Assembly (NCBI GenBank): GCA_027490225.1
Contig: JAIXYK010000063.1
Coordinates: forward strand, 62,001-126,000
Reading direction: 5' to 3'
Length of the DNA: 64,000 nucleotides
Source: Bacteroidota bacterium
Lineage (GTDB): Bacteria > Bacteroidota > Bacteroidia > M30B66
The position numbers and the translations under genes are program-made. Of the stretch, positions 33,247 to 41,525 are shown piece by piece (position 1 is the stretch's first letter; the number at the start of each line of letters is the position of its first letter). The notes beneath the pieces were generated by a model, which was not told where the DNA came from, ran no database searches, and saw only the letters and a list, made by a program, of their open reading frames with translations.

Positions 33247-33783
33247 ATGGATTTAAGAGGAATTATTTCAGTTTCAGGATTAAGCGGCTTGCACAAAGTT
33301 GTAGCGCAAACTAAAAACGGTTTGCTTGTAGAATCGCTCATCGACGGTAAAAGACAACCAATTTATAATAGCCACAAAGTAAGCTCTTTAGATGACATTA
33401 GTATTTATGGGACTTCTGAAGACATCCCGTTGAAAGAAATTTTAAAAACCATCAAAGACAAACTTGAAAGCAAACCAGCTGAAGATTATAAAGAAAATAG
33501 TGATGGCGCTAAAAAAGCTTTCGCGGAATTAGTGCCACAGCATGATGCTGACAGGGTATATGTTTCTGATATGAAAAAAGTATTTTTTTGGTATAACTTA
33601 TTGTTAGCCAAAGATCTTTTAAATGATACACCAGAAACTGAGCAGGAAGGAGATACAACAAAAGCTGAAGTTCCTGTGGCTAAAACAACATCTGTTAAAG
33701 TAAAAGATACGCCTAAGTCTGCGCCTAAAGCATCTTCTAAAGGAATGGCAAAAACACAAACTGTGCGCAAAACCGGAGGATAA
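33247..33783 (+). CDS. DUF5606 family protein
   Basis: A 178-residue cytoplasmic protein typical of Bacteroidota (DUF5606). The start MDLRGIISVSGLSGLHKVVAQ is distinctive. The conserved part covers about residues 1-120, ending with YVSDMKKVFFWYNLL. The last 50 residues are a Lys/Ala/Thr-rich tail that may be disordered or bind nucleic acid (inference). Function is unknown. It lies 13 bases before the M3 peptidase gene, which suggests cotranscription. Confidence 0.85.
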   Translation: MDLRGIISVSGLSGLHKVVAQTKNGLLVESLIDGKRQPIYNSHKVSSLDDISIYGTSEDIPLKEILKTIKDKLESKPAEDYKENSDGAKKAFAELVPQHDADRVYVSDMKKVFFWYNLLLAKDLLNDTPETEQEGDTTKAEVPVAKTTSVKVKDTPKSAPKASSKGMAKTQTVRKTGG

Positions 33784-33796
33784 TCGAAAACAAAAC

Positions 33797-35515
33797 ATGT
33801 CAGAAATTTCATCTCCACCTAAAATAAACACTTTCTTACCAAAAGGTTTTAGTTATTCAACTTGGGCTGAATTATTACCTTACTTTGAAGAATTAAAAAA
33901 TAGGGAAATTACAAACCTTACTGCTCTTCAAAATTGGCTTATTGACAAAAGTGAATTAGAAGCCTTTTTACAAGAAGATTTAGGTTGGAGATATATCAAA
34001 CAAACATGCGACACCAACAGTGAAGAAAAGAGAAATTCACTTCATTTCTTCATTCAGGAAATTGAGCCACATACCGCAAACTTTACCAATCTTTTTAATA
34101 AGAAACTTCTAAATTCTCCTTTTTTAAATGAACTTTCCATTGACAAATATGGAGTCTATATCAGGGGAATTAAAAAAGAAGTAGAGATTTTCAGAGAAGA
34201 GAACATTCCATTGTTTACTGAAATTCAAACATTAGCCAATGAATATGGCCAAATTATGGGTGGACTTTCCGTTGAAGTAGATGGGAAAGTGCTAACATTT
34301 CAACAAGCCGCAAATTATTTAAAACTTCCCGATAGAGAAAAAAGAAAAGAGGTTTATCTAAAAATTAATAATAGCAGAATTGCAGAAAAAGAAAGACTTG
34401 AAGATTTATTTGACAAACTAATCAAATTACGTCATCAAGTAGCACAGAATGCTGGCTATGCTAACTTTAGATACTATATGTTTGATGCTTTGGGAAGGTT
34501 TGATTATACATCTCAACAATGCCTCGATTTTCATAAATCAGTAGAACAACTAATTGTCCCAATTGTAGAAAAATACGAAACTACAAGAAAAGAAAAATTA
34601 GGTTATGAGCGCCTTTATCTTTGGGACATGGATGTTGATGCAGATAATTTACCTGCATTAAAACCTTATGAAACTGGAGAAGATCTTATCATTAAAACCA
34701 TAGATTGTTTTAATGATGTTGACCCTAGTTTTGGAAAAGTAATTGAAATAATGCAACAAAAAGGGCATTTAGATTTAGATTCCAGATTAGGAAAAGCCCC
34801 GGGAGGTTACAATTACCCTTTGTATCTTTCAGGTTTACCTTTCATTTTTATGAATTCTGCTGGTAATATTCGCGACATGGTTACTATGATGCACGAAGGT
34901 GGACATGCAATTCATTCCTGGTTGAGCAAAGACCTCGAATTAACTGGGTTCAAAAATACTCCTTCTGAAATTGCTGAAGTAGCAAGTATGGCGATGGAAT
35001 TGATTTCAATGGAACACTGGGATGTGTTTTTTGAAGATTCCGAAGATTTAAAAAGAGCAAAAAAATATCAATTAGAGAAGATACTTTCCATTTTACCCTG
35101 GATAGCTGCAATTGATGCTTTTCAGCATTGGATATACGAAAATCCTAATCATACGAGAGAAGAAAGACGCATTGAATGGCTCAAAACACACAGAAGATTC
35201 TCAGGAAACGTTTTAGACCGCTCAGAATACCCAGAATTTGAAGCTTATAGTTGGCATAGACAATTGCACCTGTTTGAAGTCCCTTTTTACTACATTGAAT
35301 ATGGAATAGCACAATTAGGAGCTATTGGTGTTTGGAGAAACTACAAGTTAAACCCAGAAAAGGCACTTAATCAGTATAAAAATTCTTTAAGTGAAGGTTA
35401 CTTAAAAACACTTCCCGAATTATATAAAATTGCGGGTGTTAAGTTTGATTTTTCAAGCGAAAATGTAAGTGAACTTGTTAAATTCGTCACAGAAGAGCAA
35501 TCAAAACTTGCTTGA
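33797..35515 (+). CDS. M3 family oligoendopeptidase
   Basis: A 572-residue zinc metallopeptidase of the M3 family. The zinc motif is HEGGH at residues 366-370 (HExxH), and the third zinc ligand is expected in the ETPSE-like segment (NTPSEIAEVASMAMELI). Length matches oligoendopeptidase F. The family cleaves short peptides in the cytoplasm, in a deep channel that excludes folded proteins. No signal peptide. It follows the DUF5606 gene closely and converges on the helix-hairpin-helix gene with a gap of 11 bases. Confidence 0.93.
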   Translation: MSEISSPPKINTFLPKGFSYSTWAELLPYFEELKNREITNLTALQNWLIDKSELEAFLQEDLGWRYIKQTCDTNSEEKRNSLHFFIQEIEPHTANFTNLFNKKLLNSPFLNELSIDKYGVYIRGIKKEVEIFREENIPLFTEIQTLANEYGQIMGGLSVEVDGKVLTFQQAANYLKLPDREKRKEVYLKINNSRIAEKERLEDLFDKLIKLRHQVAQNAGYANFRYYMFDALGRFDYTSQQCLDFHKSVEQLIVPIVEKYETTRKEKLGYERLYLWDMDVDADNLPALKPYETGEDLIIKTIDCFNDVDPSFGKVIEIMQQKGHLDLDSRLGKAPGGYNYPLYLSGLPFIFMNSAGNIRDMVTMMHEGGHAIHSWLSKDLELTGFKNTPSEIAEVASMAMELISMEHWDVFFEDSEDLKRAKKYQLEKILSILPWIAAIDAFQHWIYENPNHTREERRIEWLKTHRRFSGNVLDRSEYPEFEAYSWHRQLHLFEVPFYYIEYGIAQLGAIGVWRNYKLNPEKALNQYKNSLSEGYLKTLPELYKIAGVKFDFSSENVSELVKFVTEEQSKLA

Positions 35516-35526
35516 AAAAACCAAAT

Positions 35527-37614
35527 CTATCTCAATTTAAATCTCACCTGAATTCTAAAATCAGACCTCAATGGACCTTGAGTTTCTGTAAGGCCAGAAC
35601 CTGTTTCAGTTCTATTAGTGTAATAAAACTGAGCGTATCTAAACCAAATATCAATTTTTCTGGTAAGGTTGTATTCTAAGGTTAGATAAGTTCTTGATCC
35701 TTTATAAAAATACGCTGGTATCGAAAATGAATACAAAACATCGCTCTCATATGCGTATATCCTTGAATTAAACCCATCTGTATCAAACAATGCATACCTA
35801 AATGAAAAGGAAACAGGCTTGCTTAAAGGCTTATAAGTAATGTCTTGCATAATTAGAAATCCAACTTCTTGCCTCGTATTTGGTTGATCGAAAATCACAT
35901 ATTCAATCCTATTTCTAAATTTAAAAGAAGGTGAAATTTTATAACCAATATCGAAACGGATATTTCGCTGACGCTGTGCAATAGGGAAATCAATATCCAA
36001 ATCCTCAAAATTAGTAACATTACGCGCTCTGTTCCTATCTCTGAACCTTAAATAAGCATCAACCGTTTTTGAAGGTGTGTAGTTAATCTGTGCCAAAGCG
36101 TCTTTTCCAACTGAAGGAGCATCTACCAAATACCTTAACCAAGGATAACTCCACCGATCAAAAAATGCTGAAATAGAAAAGAACTTAGCCGGCTTAGCAA
36201 TTAGACCTATCAATATTCCTTTTTCATTAATACTTCTAGAACCTTCGGCAATAGATGCAGAATAAATCGTTTGATAATCTTTTGCAAAATTCCTGTATAA
36301 AACAGAGAGAGACAATTTAGGGTCTAGACTCGCAATTAATCCATGTGTTGTTGCTAAACCACCATTTGCACTGCGAGATAGCTCACCAAAGAAATTAAAA
36401 TTTCTATAAATCCAATTATAATCAACCCCGATGTTTGTGTTTGATTTACCTTGGAATTCATACTTATTATATAAAGATTCAGTGCGTGTTAAAGGTGCGC
36501 TATAATCATATCTCACACCTGTAAAACCAATATTTATTGTCCTTAATTTGTATGCAACATGACCACCAAATACCTGTTCTCTAATATTTCCTTTATCGGT
36601 TAGTTCTCCAGGTGTTCTGTGAAATCCACTAAAATTAAAGTTAGAAAAAGCCTGTAAATCTTGGCTCAGAGAATCAACGCTTGCCGCATTAGTATTTGCC
36701 TTTTTATTTGAGAAAAATCCCGTTAACTCAAACTTTCCTAATGTCCAACTTGTTGCAATTCCCCTCAGAAATAAATTTTCATTTACAGAGGTATATGGTC
36801 TTAATCCTTGTCCTGTGCGCTTTATGTTCATTGCATCTGCAGTCTTTCCAAAAGCAAATCCAGACCAGAATGTGAGACCTTGTCCAAATTGAGCTTGATA
36901 ATCACCAATATTTAATGACTTCAGTTTTCCAATATTCTGAATAGCTAAATGCCCGGTCATAAAATCGAAACCTTGCTTCTGACTACCTTTAAAAAACTCT
37001 TCACCTGCATCCTTTTCGGCCGTAAATCCTGCACTTAAATAATTACCATATCTAAGTCTGTATCTTGTAAACAGTCTTTGTGGACTTCCCAAATAGCGGG
37101 CGTTGGGATTATCCAGCAAATCTTCTGCTGAAATTGGAGAAAACCCCTTTTGCTCTTCTATTACTTGAGAAACTCTAAAAAATATTTCTTGAGAAGAACG
37201 TTTGATCATTTCTTTGAATGAAATGTTTAATCTGTTCAAATCTCTCTCAACCTTCACATAAGGCAATAATTGATAAATAAGTGCTAAATCAAATCCAGGA
37301 ACGGCCTGTAACTCATAAATAGAAAGCAGTTTGCCGAATTTTTGTCTATATTGAATCAAACTATTAATTTGAAAATCACTCATCATTATCAAAGCTTGCA
37401 ATTCATCAGCCTTTGCAAAATTTAAATCTAAAGGATGTTCCTGAAAAAAAGTAAGGTTTTCAAAAATATTAGTGTAGTCAATATCTTCACTTGAGTTTTC
37501 TGCAATATTTTCGATTTTCTTTTCTAAGAAATTATCATTTTTAGGGTCGGTAACTTGCCCATTAACAATTTTACATGAAAATGCGAATAATATAAGAATC
37601 AGTGCACTTTTCAC
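35527..37614 (-). CDS. Helix-hairpin-helix protein with predicted outer-membrane barrel
   Basis: A 695-residue exported protein from GTG 37614 with a signal peptide ending NGQ. Residues about 50-125 have tandem helix-hairpin-helix motifs of the ComEA type: PLDLNFAKADELQAL, then LIQYRQKFGKLLSIYELQAVPGFD. The rest (about 165-695) is rich in alternating aromatic/polar strands, as in outer-membrane barrels, and ends in a charged Arg-rich strand (DFRIQVRFKLR). Similar proteins are common in Bacteroidota with unknown function. The HHH motifs suggest periplasmic DNA binding, possibly DNA uptake or protein contact (inference). Its start directly abuts the stop of the PorV-like gene, so the two form a unit. 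Confidence 0.75.
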   Translation of the reverse strand: MKSALILILFAFSCKIVNGQVTDPKNDNFLEKKIENIAENSSEDIDYTNIFENLTFFQEHPLDLNFAKADELQALIMMSDFQINSLIQYRQKFGKLLSIYELQAVPGFDLALIYQLLPYVKVERDLNRLNISFKEMIKRSSQEIFFRVSQVIEEQKGFSPISAEDLLDNPNARYLGSPQRLFTRYRLRYGNYLSAGFTAEKDAGEEFFKGSQKQGFDFMTGHLAIQNIGKLKSLNIGDYQAQFGQGLTFWSGFAFGKTADAMNIKRTGQGLRPYTSVNENLFLRGIATSWTLGKFELTGFFSNKKANTNAASVDSLSQDLQAFSNFNFSGFHRTPGELTDKGNIREQVFGGHVAYKLRTINIGFTGVRYDYSAPLTRTESLYNKYEFQGKSNTNIGVDYNWIYRNFNFFGELSRSANGGLATTHGLIASLDPKLSLSVLYRNFAKDYQTIYSASIAEGSRSINEKGILIGLIAKPAKFFSISAFFDRWSYPWLRYLVDAPSVGKDALAQINYTPSKTVDAYLRFRDRNRARNVTNFEDLDIDFPIAQRQRNIRFDIGYKISPSFKFRNRIEYVIFDQPNTRQEVGFLIMQDITYKPLSKPVSFSFRYALFDTDGFNSRIYAYESDVLYSFSIPAYFYKGSRTYLTLEYNLTRKIDIWFRYAQFYYTNRTETGSGLTETQGPLRSDFRIQVRFKLR

Positions 37615-38430
37615 TTAATCTTTGAATTGATATGTTAACGAAATTTGAGGAGTAAAACCTAAAACCTGATGAAATGATCCAGCAAAATCAAGCATCAATT
37701 TTTTCAATTTTAGCCCAAAACCAAAACAACTGTTTATTGGATTAGTTGCAATTCCCGCTCTTAAGAAAAAAATATCGCTGGCCATGTACTCAAGTCCAAA
37801 TCTCAATTGCGCTGAATTGTATGTATCTTTTTGAGCTTCTCCTGCAAGAAATACTTTCTTTGAAAATTGATACCTTAACCCAAACCTTATGATTGTTGGA
37901 AGTCTATCAGCATCTAACTCAGTAAGCTTTGTTCTAGTTGGATTATTAATATGTGCCGCAATTGTTAAATTAGAATTTAATTTATAGATAGCCCCAACTT
38001 CAGCTGTGAATGCATTTCTGGCTCCATACACATCTGCAAACCTTACATTTAGAAAGTTCAGTTGCATACCAATACTTAGTTTATCGCTAAACGCACGCCC
38101 ATATCCTAAACCAATCTTACTTTCATTGTACAGCTGATAACCAAAATTTCTAATACTCAAACCAAAAGCTCCTTTTTTCACAGGAACTGCTACTACACCA
38201 GCACTTAAACCTAATTCTGGAATTAAGAATCTATTTTCATAATAAACTCCAGCTCCAGCTTTTTCTAAAAATCCTAAACCAGCTTGATTGAGATGAACTG
38301 ACCAAACATCAGACAGAGTAACGGATGCATTTGCCAATCCTGCAGATCTTGCTCCAATAGGAAGGTCATCATTTCCGGCTTTAACAGCTAAAATTATTAA
38401 TAATAAACAGTAGGTAAATAGTTGTTTCAT
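37615..38430 (-). CDS. PorV/PorQ-like outer-membrane barrel protein
   Basis: A 271-residue exported protein with a signal peptide (MKQLFTYCLLLIILAVKAG) from ATG 38430; a longer ORF to 38451 is less likely. After the signal the motif IGARSAGLANASVT matches the start of PorV/PorQ and related FadL-like barrels of Bacteroidota. The body is alternating strands and the C-terminus (QISLTYQFKD) fits a barrel. PorV and PorQ are T9SS shuttle/attachment proteins of 340-400 residues; this one is shorter, so I do not assign it as either. It is directly followed by the helix-hairpin-helix barrel gene. Confidence 0.7.
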   Translation of the reverse strand: MKQLFTYCLLLIILAVKAGNDDLPIGARSAGLANASVTLSDVWSVHLNQAGLGFLEKAGAGVYYENRFLIPELGLSAGVVAVPVKKGAFGLSIRNFGYQLYNESKIGLGYGRAFSDKLSIGMQLNFLNVRFADVYGARNAFTAEVGAIYKLNSNLTIAAHINNPTRTKLTELDADRLPTIIRFGLRYQFSKKVFLAGEAQKDTYNSAQLRFGLEYMASDIFFLRAGIATNPINSCFGFGLKLKKLMLDFAGSFHQVLGFTPQISLTYQFKD

Positions 38431-38518
38431 TCGAATCCAAAATACAACCATTTTCTATATACACAAATAAATTTTACATTAATCTTTCAGCAAAAATTTA
38501 GAGCAAAATTTAATTGTC

Positions 38519-39013
38519 TTACTTCATGCCCTCTCTTGCTTCCATTACCTTGCTAAGTAGCTCCTGTTTATACTCATACAATTTCATCTTAACAGTTTCT
38601 TGAGCTGTACCAATTATTTGTGCAGCAAGTATTCCAGCATTTAGAGAGCCGTTTAATGCTACCGTGGCGACAGGTACACCACCTGGCATTTGTAATATAG
38701 ACAAAACAGAATCCCATCCATCAATTGAATTACTAGATTTTATTGGAACTCCAATTACAGGTAGAATTGTTAAAGATGCAACCATTCCAGGCAAATGAGC
38801 AGCGCCTCCAGCTCCTGCAATAATCACTTTTAAGCCTCTGGCTTCAGCATTTTTTGCATATTCAAACATTAAATCAGGTGTCCTGTGTGCTGAAACAACA
38901 TTCATTTCGAAAGGAATATCCATCTTAATAAGAAATTCAGCAGCTGCTTCCATGTGTTTCAAATCACTGCTACTTCCCATTATTATTCCAATCATTGGTT
39001 GTATTTTTTCCAT
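38519..39013 (-). CDS. purE: 5-(carboxyamino)imidazole ribonucleotide mutase PurE
   Basis: A 164-residue N5-CAIR mutase. [15 protein letters not shown] is the class I PurE start, with the Ser-Asp residues that bind the substrate phosphate, and VSAHRTPD carries the catalytic His. [15 protein letters not shown] and GVPIKSSN complete the active site. It converts N5-CAIR to CAIR in purine synthesis. It lies 2 bases after purK and is cotranscribed. This is the classical PurE plus PurK pairing found in bacteria using the N5-CAIR route. Confidence 0.95.
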   Translation of the reverse strand: MEKIQPMIGIIMGSSSDLKHMEAAAEFLIKMDIPFEMNVVSAHRTPDLMFEYAKNAEARGLKVIIAGAGGAAHLPGMVASLTILPVIGVPIKSSNSIDGWDSVLSILQMPGGVPVATVALNGSLNAGILAAQIIGTAQETVKMKLYEYKQELLSKVMEAREGMK

Positions 39014-39015
39014 AA

Positions 39016-40161
39016 TTAACTTTTAACTTTCAGTGTATTTTTAACAATTTTTCCTTTTTCTATCGCTTTGTCTAATGTTGCATCGACAATTGTAACATGT
39101 CCCATTTTTCTATAAGGCTTAGTTATTTTTTTTCCATACAAATGAATGTTGACTCCCTCTAAATTTAGAACATTCTCCATTCCTTCATACATTGCTTCTC
39201 CATAAAAACCATCTTCTCCGAGCAAATTCACCATTACAGAAGCCATCAAAGCGCTAGTATCGCCTAAAGGCAATCCCAAGATTGCCCTTAAAAATTGATC
39301 AAATTGACTAGTTTTATTGGCCTCTATGGTATGATGTCCGCTATTATGAGGTCTAGGCGCCATTTCATTTACCATAATGTTACCTTCTGAATCTAAAAAG
39401 AATTCTATTGCAAGTAAACCTTTTATCCCAAGTTTCTGAGTAATTTGAATAGCTAATTTTTCAGCTTCTATTAATATCTTATTTCCAATTGAAGAAGGAG
39501 CAGTTAAAAACTCTACCAAATTAGCGTCCTCATGAAAAAGCATATCAACAGCTGGAAATGCTTTTATTTCCTTGCCATTAGAAGCAGTAATAATTGCAAA
39601 TTCAATATCTACTTTAACTTTCTTTTCTAAAATACTGGGTGTTTCAAATGCCCCTTCTAATTGAGCTTTACTCTTTAACTGAATAACACCCTTTCCATCA
39701 TAACCTGCTTTTCGCGTTTTTTGAAAGGAGGGGAACCATTCGTCATCCAAATCGAGTAAATTTGAAATTGTTTCAATAAATTTGAAATCTGATGTGGGAA
39801 AGTTATTGTCCACATAAAACTGCTTTTGTAGCCCTTTATCTTGTATTAACTGAATTACGCTAGCTTGAGGAAATACAGACTTTCCAAGCCGTTCCAATTC
39901 AAAAAGAGCTTCACAATTTACATTCTCAATCTCAATTGTAACCAAATCTACAGATTTACCAAATTCAAGAACAGTTGAGTAATCTGTTATGTCACCTAAA
40001 AAAAAAGAATGAGCAATATTTGAACAAGGACACCTTTCATCTGGATCGAGAACAGAAACTAATAAGTTGTAATTCAAAGCATTCTGAATAAACATCCTGC
40101 CTAATTGACCGCCACCAAGCACCCCAATTTTAGTATTAGTAAAATTCTTATTTAAACCCAT
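39016..40161 (-). CDS. purK: 5-(carboxyamino)imidazole ribonucleotide synthase PurK
   Basis: A 381-residue ATP-grasp enzyme. It starts with the [12 protein letters not shown] loop, has the [15 protein letters not shown]-binding segment, and [17 protein letters not shown] near residue 270, the PurK signature. It carboxylates AIR with bicarbonate and ATP to give N5-CAIR. purE follows by 2 bases. The gene is divergent from hpt/adk, so four purine genes are grouped head to head. Confidence 0.95.
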   Translation of the reverse strand: MGLNKNFTNTKIGVLGGGQLGRMFIQNALNYNLLVSVLDPDERCPCSNIAHSFFLGDITDYSTVLEFGKSVDLVTIEIENVNCEALFELERLGKSVFPQASVIQLIQDKGLQKQFYVDNNFPTSDFKFIETISNLLDLDDEWFPSFQKTRKAGYDGKGVIQLKSKAQLEGAFETPSILEKKVKVDIEFAIITASNGKEIKAFPAVDMLFHEDANLVEFLTAPSSIGNKILIEAEKLAIQITQKLGIKGLLAIEFFLDSEGNIMVNEMAPRPHNSGHHTIEANKTSQFDQFLRAILGLPLGDTSALMASVMVNLLGEDGFYGEAMYEGMENVLNLEGVNIHLYGKKITKPYRKMGHVTIVDATLDKAIEKGKIVKNTLKVKS

Positions 40162-40165
40162 TGTG

Positions 40166-40173
40166 CAAAGATA
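40166..40173 (-). promoter_or_regulatory. Possible -7 box of purK
   Basis: The minus-strand sequence is TATCTTTG, a TAnnTTTG match, but it lies only 4 bases before ATG 40161, which would make the transcript almost leaderless. No TTG at the expected distance. Confidence 0.3.
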
Positions 40174-40195
40174 TCATCTGTCGTTGATATTTGTT

Positions 40196-40203
40196 TATTT
40201 TTG
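40196..40203 (+). promoter_or_regulatory. Possible -7 box of hpt
   Basis: TATTTTTG fits TAnnTTTG and lies 10 bases before ATG 40214. No TTG at the expected distance upstream. Confidence 0.35.
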
Positions 40204-40213
40204 GCATCCAACA

Positions 40214-40747
40214 ATGAAACAAGTTACCATACAAAATAAAACCTTCGGTCTGTTTATTTCAGCCCAAGAGATTGATGAGTCAATCAAAGTAATTGCTGAT
40301 CGCATTAATAAACGCTTTCAAGATAGTCACCCAATCTTTATAAGTGTTTTAAATGGAGCTTTTATGTTTACTTCAGATTTACTTAAAAAAGTTGATATTC
40401 CTTGTGAATTAAGTTTTGTAAAACTCGCTTCATATGAAGGAACCACTAGTTCTGGAGCTGTTAAAGAACTTGTTGGACTTAAAGAAGACATTACGAATAG
40501 ACACGTAATAATTTTAGAAGATATCGTTGATACGGGTTTAACTATTTCTGCTGTAATTGCTCAACTTAAAACAAAAAATCCTGCAACAATTACAATAGCA
40601 ACATTACTCCTTAAACCTGATTGCCTCAAAGAAAAAATACATATTGATCATATCGCATTCAGCATTCCCGACAAATTTGTTGTCGGTTATGGACTAGATC
40701 TCGATGGCTATGGTCGCAACCTTTCTGATATTTACCAATTGATTTGA
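40214..40747 (+). CDS. hpt: Hypoxanthine phosphoribosyltransferase
   Basis: A 177-residue purine salvage enzyme. The PRPP-binding motif is VIILEDIVDTGLTIS, and the substrate loop carries FVKLASYEGTTSSG. It makes IMP or GMP from hypoxanthine or guanine and PRPP. An in-frame upstream start at 40163 would overlap the purK start region, so I chose ATG 40214, which begins MKQVTIQNKTF. Its end overlaps the adk ORF region, and adk starts 5 bases after the stop. The pair is divergent from purK/purE. Confidence 0.92.
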   Translation: MKQVTIQNKTFGLFISAQEIDESIKVIADRINKRFQDSHPIFISVLNGAFMFTSDLLKKVDIPCELSFVKLASYEGTTSSGAVKELVGLKEDITNRHVIILEDIVDTGLTISAVIAQLKTKNPATITIATLLLKPDCLKEKIHIDHIAFSIPDKFVVGYGLDLDGYGRNLSDIYQLI

Positions 40748-40752
40748 AAACC

Positions 40753-41328
40753 ATGTTAAACCTTGTATTATTTGGCCCTCCTGGCGCAGGAAAAGGAACC
40801 CAGTCTGTAAAACTTGTAGAACGTTTTCAACTAATTCATCTATCTACAGGTGATTTGTTAAGAAGCGAAATTGCTGCTGGCTCTGCACTAGGCCTTGAAG
40901 CAAAACAGTTAATGGACAAAGGAATTTTAGTGCCTGATGAAGTTGTTATTGGAATGATTCGTTCCAAACTTACGTCTAATCCTCAAGCTAATGGTTTTAT
41001 TTTCGATGGATTTCCCAGAACAATAGCACAAGCAGAAGCCTTAGACAACTTATTGAAAGAACTTCATACAAGTATCAGTTCTATGCTTGCACTAGAAGTA
41101 AACGATGAGGAATTAATAAAAAGATTACTTAACAGAGGAAAGGATTCTGGAAGAAGTGATGACCAAGATGAATCAATCATCGCAAACAGAATTAAAGAAT
41201 ATAACAACAAAACAGCACCCCTCGCGAATTATTATAGTGCTCAAGGTAAATATACTGGTGTAAACGGAATTGGTTCGTTAGATACCATTTTTAATGATTT
41301 ATGCAGTAGTATTGAAAAATTAAAATAA
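40753..41328 (+). CDS. adk: Adenylate kinase
   Basis: A 191-residue adenylate kinase. The P-loop is GPPGAGKGT (residues 8-16), followed by HLSTGDLLR (AMP binding), FDGFPRT and the LLNRGKDSGRSDD lid segment. It interconverts 2 ADP with ATP and AMP. The length is that of the short-lid form common in Bacteroidota; no zinc-binding Cys are present in the lid. I chose ATG 40753 over an in-frame TTG at 40744. It is followed by a strong terminator. Confidence 0.95.
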   Translation: MLNLVLFGPPGAGKGTQSVKLVERFQLIHLSTGDLLRSEIAAGSALGLEAKQLMDKGILVPDEVVIGMIRSKLTSNPQANGFIFDGFPRTIAQAEALDNLLKELHTSISSMLALEVNDEELIKRLLNRGKDSGRSDDQDESIIANRIKEYNNKTAPLANYYSAQGKYTGVNGIGSLDTIFNDLCSSIEKLK

Positions 41329-41355
41329 TCATAAAAATAATCTATTGAATTTTTT

Positions 41356-41379
41356 AAGGGCGCATGTCGCCCTTTTTTT
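41356..41379 (+). terminator. Intrinsic terminator of hpt-adk
   Basis: AAGGGCG and CGCCCTT are perfect 7-base arms with a 5-base loop, followed by seven T. Confidence 0.88.
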
Positions 41380-41403
41380 ATTGACAAAAATCCAAACATT
41401 TTA

Positions 41404-41458
41404 GAAAGGGCGCCACCAGGCTATCCGCTGCCACAAGGTGGCTCGCTCCTATCCTTTG
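41404..41458. repeat. GC-rich intergenic element with nested inverted repeats
   Basis: A stretch of markedly higher G+C than its AT-rich surroundings. GCCACC (41412-41417) pairs with GGTGGC (41437-41442), and outer AAAGG/CCTTT bases also pair. It lies between the adk terminator and the giant-gene terminator and encodes nothing obvious. It resembles short dispersed intergenic repeats seen in some Bacteroidota genomes, but I cannot confirm other copies; I see no second copy in this window. Confidence 0.5.
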
Positions 41459-41468
41459 CGCATCAAAC

Positions 41469-41506
41469 AAAAAAGCCGGTCTGAACGAATCCAAACCGGC
41501 TTTTGT
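41469..41506 (-). terminator. Intrinsic terminator of the giant gene
   Basis: AAGCCGGT and ACCGGCTT are perfect 8-base arms with a 14-base loop, ending in TTTTTTG on the minus strand. It could also terminate weakly on the plus strand. Confidence 0.85.
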
Positions 41507-41525
41507 ATAATTAGTTATTTAGAAA

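Noticed and set aside
37615-38430. Assignment as PorV or PorQ proper
   Set aside because: It shares the barrel start motif but is about 70-130 residues shorter than either, and has no other T9SS gene nearby.
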